From positions 62,001 through 126,000 of the forward strand of contig NZ_JAKZAL010000010.1 in NCBI RefSeq assembly GCF_022538115.1: 64,000 nucleotides of DNA. The letters are read 5' to 3'. Below, one piece after another: positions 62,314 to 64,000 of this stretch. This DNA comes from Cognataquiflexum rubidum (GTDB lineage Bacteria > Bacteroidota > Bacteroidia > Cytophagales > Cyclobacteriaceae). Each line of letters starts with the position of its first letter. Positions within the stretch are counted from its first letter, which is position 1. The translations under genes were made by a program, and so were the position numbers. The notes below the pieces were generated by a model that did no database searches, was not told the DNA's origin, and saw only the letters and a list, made by a program, of their open reading frames with translations.

Positions 62314-64000
62314 TTAGGGTGAGTTTAATATTATTTTGTACGAATGCGAATCAATCAAAATAGAATCCGATTTGGTAACAGATGTCCATTTGTTTTCCTC
62401 CCATCTAAAAATTGAAAAATCAATGACCTCTCCGGCAAAGTGAATGGTGTTGTTTTGAATTACAAGATTTTGATTCTGTCGGGGAATCGGGATTTCAAGC
62501 CCTTTTGCGGTTTCAAAAGCAACCATTGGAAATCTGGATTTGGCCTTTGACGCATTTCTGTTTGGCAGTACTTTGAAGCTGACATCCTGTTCTGAAGCTT
62601 GGTCATACCAAAAAAGAGTTTCACCGATATGGTAATCTAGGGCCATTCCTTTTCCGGCAGCATATAAAGTAATTTCATTTTTCTCCTTTGGAATAAAAGC
62701 AAAAACCAGCCGCGAAATCCCAACCAATCCTAACAATACCAATAAAGTATAGGCCATTTTCCTTCCGGGATAGAGCCATAATAAAATGAATAATGAAAGC
62801 ATCAGCCAATACACCCAAATGAAACTTGAAGAAAAATAAATATCTGAAATCCTCGAACCAGGCAGTCCCTGAAACCAAAAAATCAGCGTATTGACCACAA
62901 TAATCGTTTTTTCTGTCACCCAAGCCAAGACCAAAGAAATGTAAGGGACCTTGATCAAAACCATAAGGGGAACCCCCAAAGCCATCATCAAAAATGCCCC
63001 GGGAATGGCCACCAAGTTGGCGATTGCAAAATAGGTAGGGAAGACGTGAAAGTAGTAAGCCGATATCGGAAAAGTGGCCAGTTGTGCGGCAAAACTGACT
63101 GTTGTAATTTGCCAGATATAGTCTACAATCCTGTTTTTAGGACTCCAAAGACGCACCAATAAGGGCTGAATCACCAAAATTCCGATCAGTGCCAGGTAGG
63201 AAAGCTGAAACCCGACAGCATAGATCAGAAAAGGATCATACACTAATAAAACCACCGCTGACAAGGCGATGGCATTGAAGATGGAAGGGTTTCGGGATTT
63301 CATCTGTGCCAAAGCCATCAGCGAGAACATCGTCGCAGCCCGCATGACTGAAGGCGACATCCCGGTCAACAAGGCATATCCCCAAATCAATAAAATAATC
63401 ATGCTAAGGTAAATGACCCTTTTTTTGACTTTAAGCCTGTACGGTTTTATGAATAGAAAAAAGAATCCATACACAATCCCGACATGCAATCCGGAAACTG
63501 CCAGAATATGCATCGCACCTGCAGTGACATAGGCATCTGAAATATCCCGATCCATGTCTTTCTTTTGTCCCAACAAAATCGCCTTCGCTACCTGATTTGC
63601 CTGCCTGTTATATATGAGACTGTCCATTCCCGAGAGGATTTCGGACCTGATGTTGATAAAAAAAGTCTCGATGGGGTTTTCAGTCAGCCTTCCTATTTTT
63701 TCAAATTTTTCACCGATAAAATGCTGGTGAGAGACCTGTTGGTTTTGCATGAATTTGCGGTAATCAAATTCAAATGGATTGGTTGGCCCTTGTATTTTTT
63801 GCGGACTTCCTGATACCAGAACCAAATCACCGGAAGAAAGTCCCTGAGCTGAGCGGTGGTAAATCAAAACTTCTCCCTGTTTTTCTTCCCAGACTTTCCC
63901 GTCAAATACCTTTTTGACATTGATCCTGTTTGCTGTCGAATTGGGCTTTGGTTCGTCATTGCTGATTACTGTTCCGAGATATGCCTTGATATCTTTTTCG
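62314..64000 (-). CDS. comEC: ComEC/Rec2 family competence protein (5' end cut by the window)
   Basis: At least 562 codons are present and the frame stays open to position 64000, so the N-terminus lies outside the window. The visible part begins with an OB-like region (KKVFDGKVWEEKQGE ... SGDLVLVSGSPQ). The ComEC membrane core with about ten hydrophobic segments follows, including ILAVSGLHVGIVYG and LLTGMSPSVMRAATMF. The C-terminal metallo-beta-lactamase domain of other ComEC proteins is missing; a short beta-rich tail replaces it, as is usual in Bacteroidota. It should form the inner-membrane channel for incoming single-stranded DNA. Confidence 0.92.
   Translation of the reverse strand, partial: EKDIKAYLGTVISNDEPKPNSTANRINVKKVFDGKVWEEKQGEVLIYHRSAQGLSSGDLVLVSGSPQKIQGPTNPFEFDYRKFMQNQQVSHQHFIGEKFEKIGRLTENPIETFFINIRSEILSGMDSLIYNRQANQVAKAILLGQKKDMDRDISDAYVTAGAMHILAVSGLHVGIVYGFFFLFIKPYRLKVKKRVIYLSMIILLIWGYALLTGMSPSVMRAATMFSLMALAQMKSRNPSIFNAIALSAVVLLVYDPFLIYAVGFQLSYLALIGILVIQPLLVRLWSPKNRIVDYIWQITTVSFAAQLATFPISAYYFHVFPTYFAIANLVAIPGAFLMMALGVPLMVLIKVPYISLVLAWVTEKTIIVVNTLIFWFQGLPGSRISDIYFSSSFIWVYWLMLSLFILLWLYPGRKMAYTLLVLLGLVGISRLVFAFIPKEKNEITLYAAGKGMALDYHIGETLFWYDQASEQDVSFKVLPNRNASKAKSRFPMVAFETAKGLEIPIPRQNQNLVIQNNTIHFAGEVIDFSIFRWEENKWTSVTKSDSILIDSHSYKIILNSP

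Overview
The window looks like chromosomal DNA of a Bacteroidota bacterium of the Cytophagales, most likely Cyclobacteriaceae (Algoriphagus-like). The reasons are moderate GC, AT-rich leaders without strong Shine-Dalgarno sequences, many small lipoproteins and DUF2911/NIPSNAP/ThuA-type exported proteins, a Bacteroidota-type ComEC, and intergenic families of short repeats (GAAGT-rich tracts, GACGGAAGAC motifs, palindromes such as TTCCGATAGCTATCGGAA). The genus is an inference. No rRNA, tRNA, CRISPR array, transposase or prophage was found.

Layout. 0.2-2.0 kb: a Gfo/Idh/MocA oxidoreductase and a DUF2911 protein converge on a shared terminator. 2.2-20.9 kb: a compact nonribosomal peptide synthetase (NRPS) locus with a single-module NRPS (partial C-A-PCP-TE), a four-module NRPS of 4754 residues (partial C-A-PCP / C-A-PCP / C-A-PCP-E / C-A-PCP-TE) and a translationally coupled Sfp-type phosphopantetheinyl transferase. 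20.9-23.1 kb: a secreted dipeptidyl-peptidase IV-like enzyme. 23.5-30.3 kb: a complete eboABCDEF operon. 30.6-31.7 kb: a solitary AT-rich YhcG/DUF1016 nuclease-like gene among palindromes. 31.8-46.3 kb: L-rhamnose catabolism (isomerase, permease, kinase, aldolase-dehydrogenase fusion, GntR-type regulator, mutarotase) with lutABC for lactate oxidation and two unknown exported proteins. 46.3-54.5 kb: TMEM220-like and NIPSNAP proteins, a repeat-filled gap, a large ThuA/sugar-dehydrogenase/cytochrome c lipoprotein, a GH3 glycosidase and a small lipoprotein. 54.6-64.0 kb: mostly housekeeping genes on the minus strand (pgk, Sua5/YrdC, TPR lipoprotein, thioesterase, NUDIX, RecQ, enoyl-CoA hydratase, ComEC running off the end).

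How the parts fit. The PPTase would arm all five carrier domains. Hand-read binding pockets give Gly for modules 2 and 4 of the large NRPS. Module 3 and the stand-alone NRPS share one unassigned pocket, and module 3 also carries an epimerase. A working prediction for the large enzyme is therefore X-Gly-D-Y-Gly, with Y also activated by the small enzyme. The small enzyme's thioesterase has Cys where its paralogue has Ser, which is the most notable feature of the locus. The rhamnose block reads as one funnel: rhamnose to rhamnulose to rhamnulose-1-phosphate, cleavage to DHAP and lactaldehyde, oxidation of lactaldehyde to lactate by the fused dehydrogenase, and lactate to pyruvate by LutABC.
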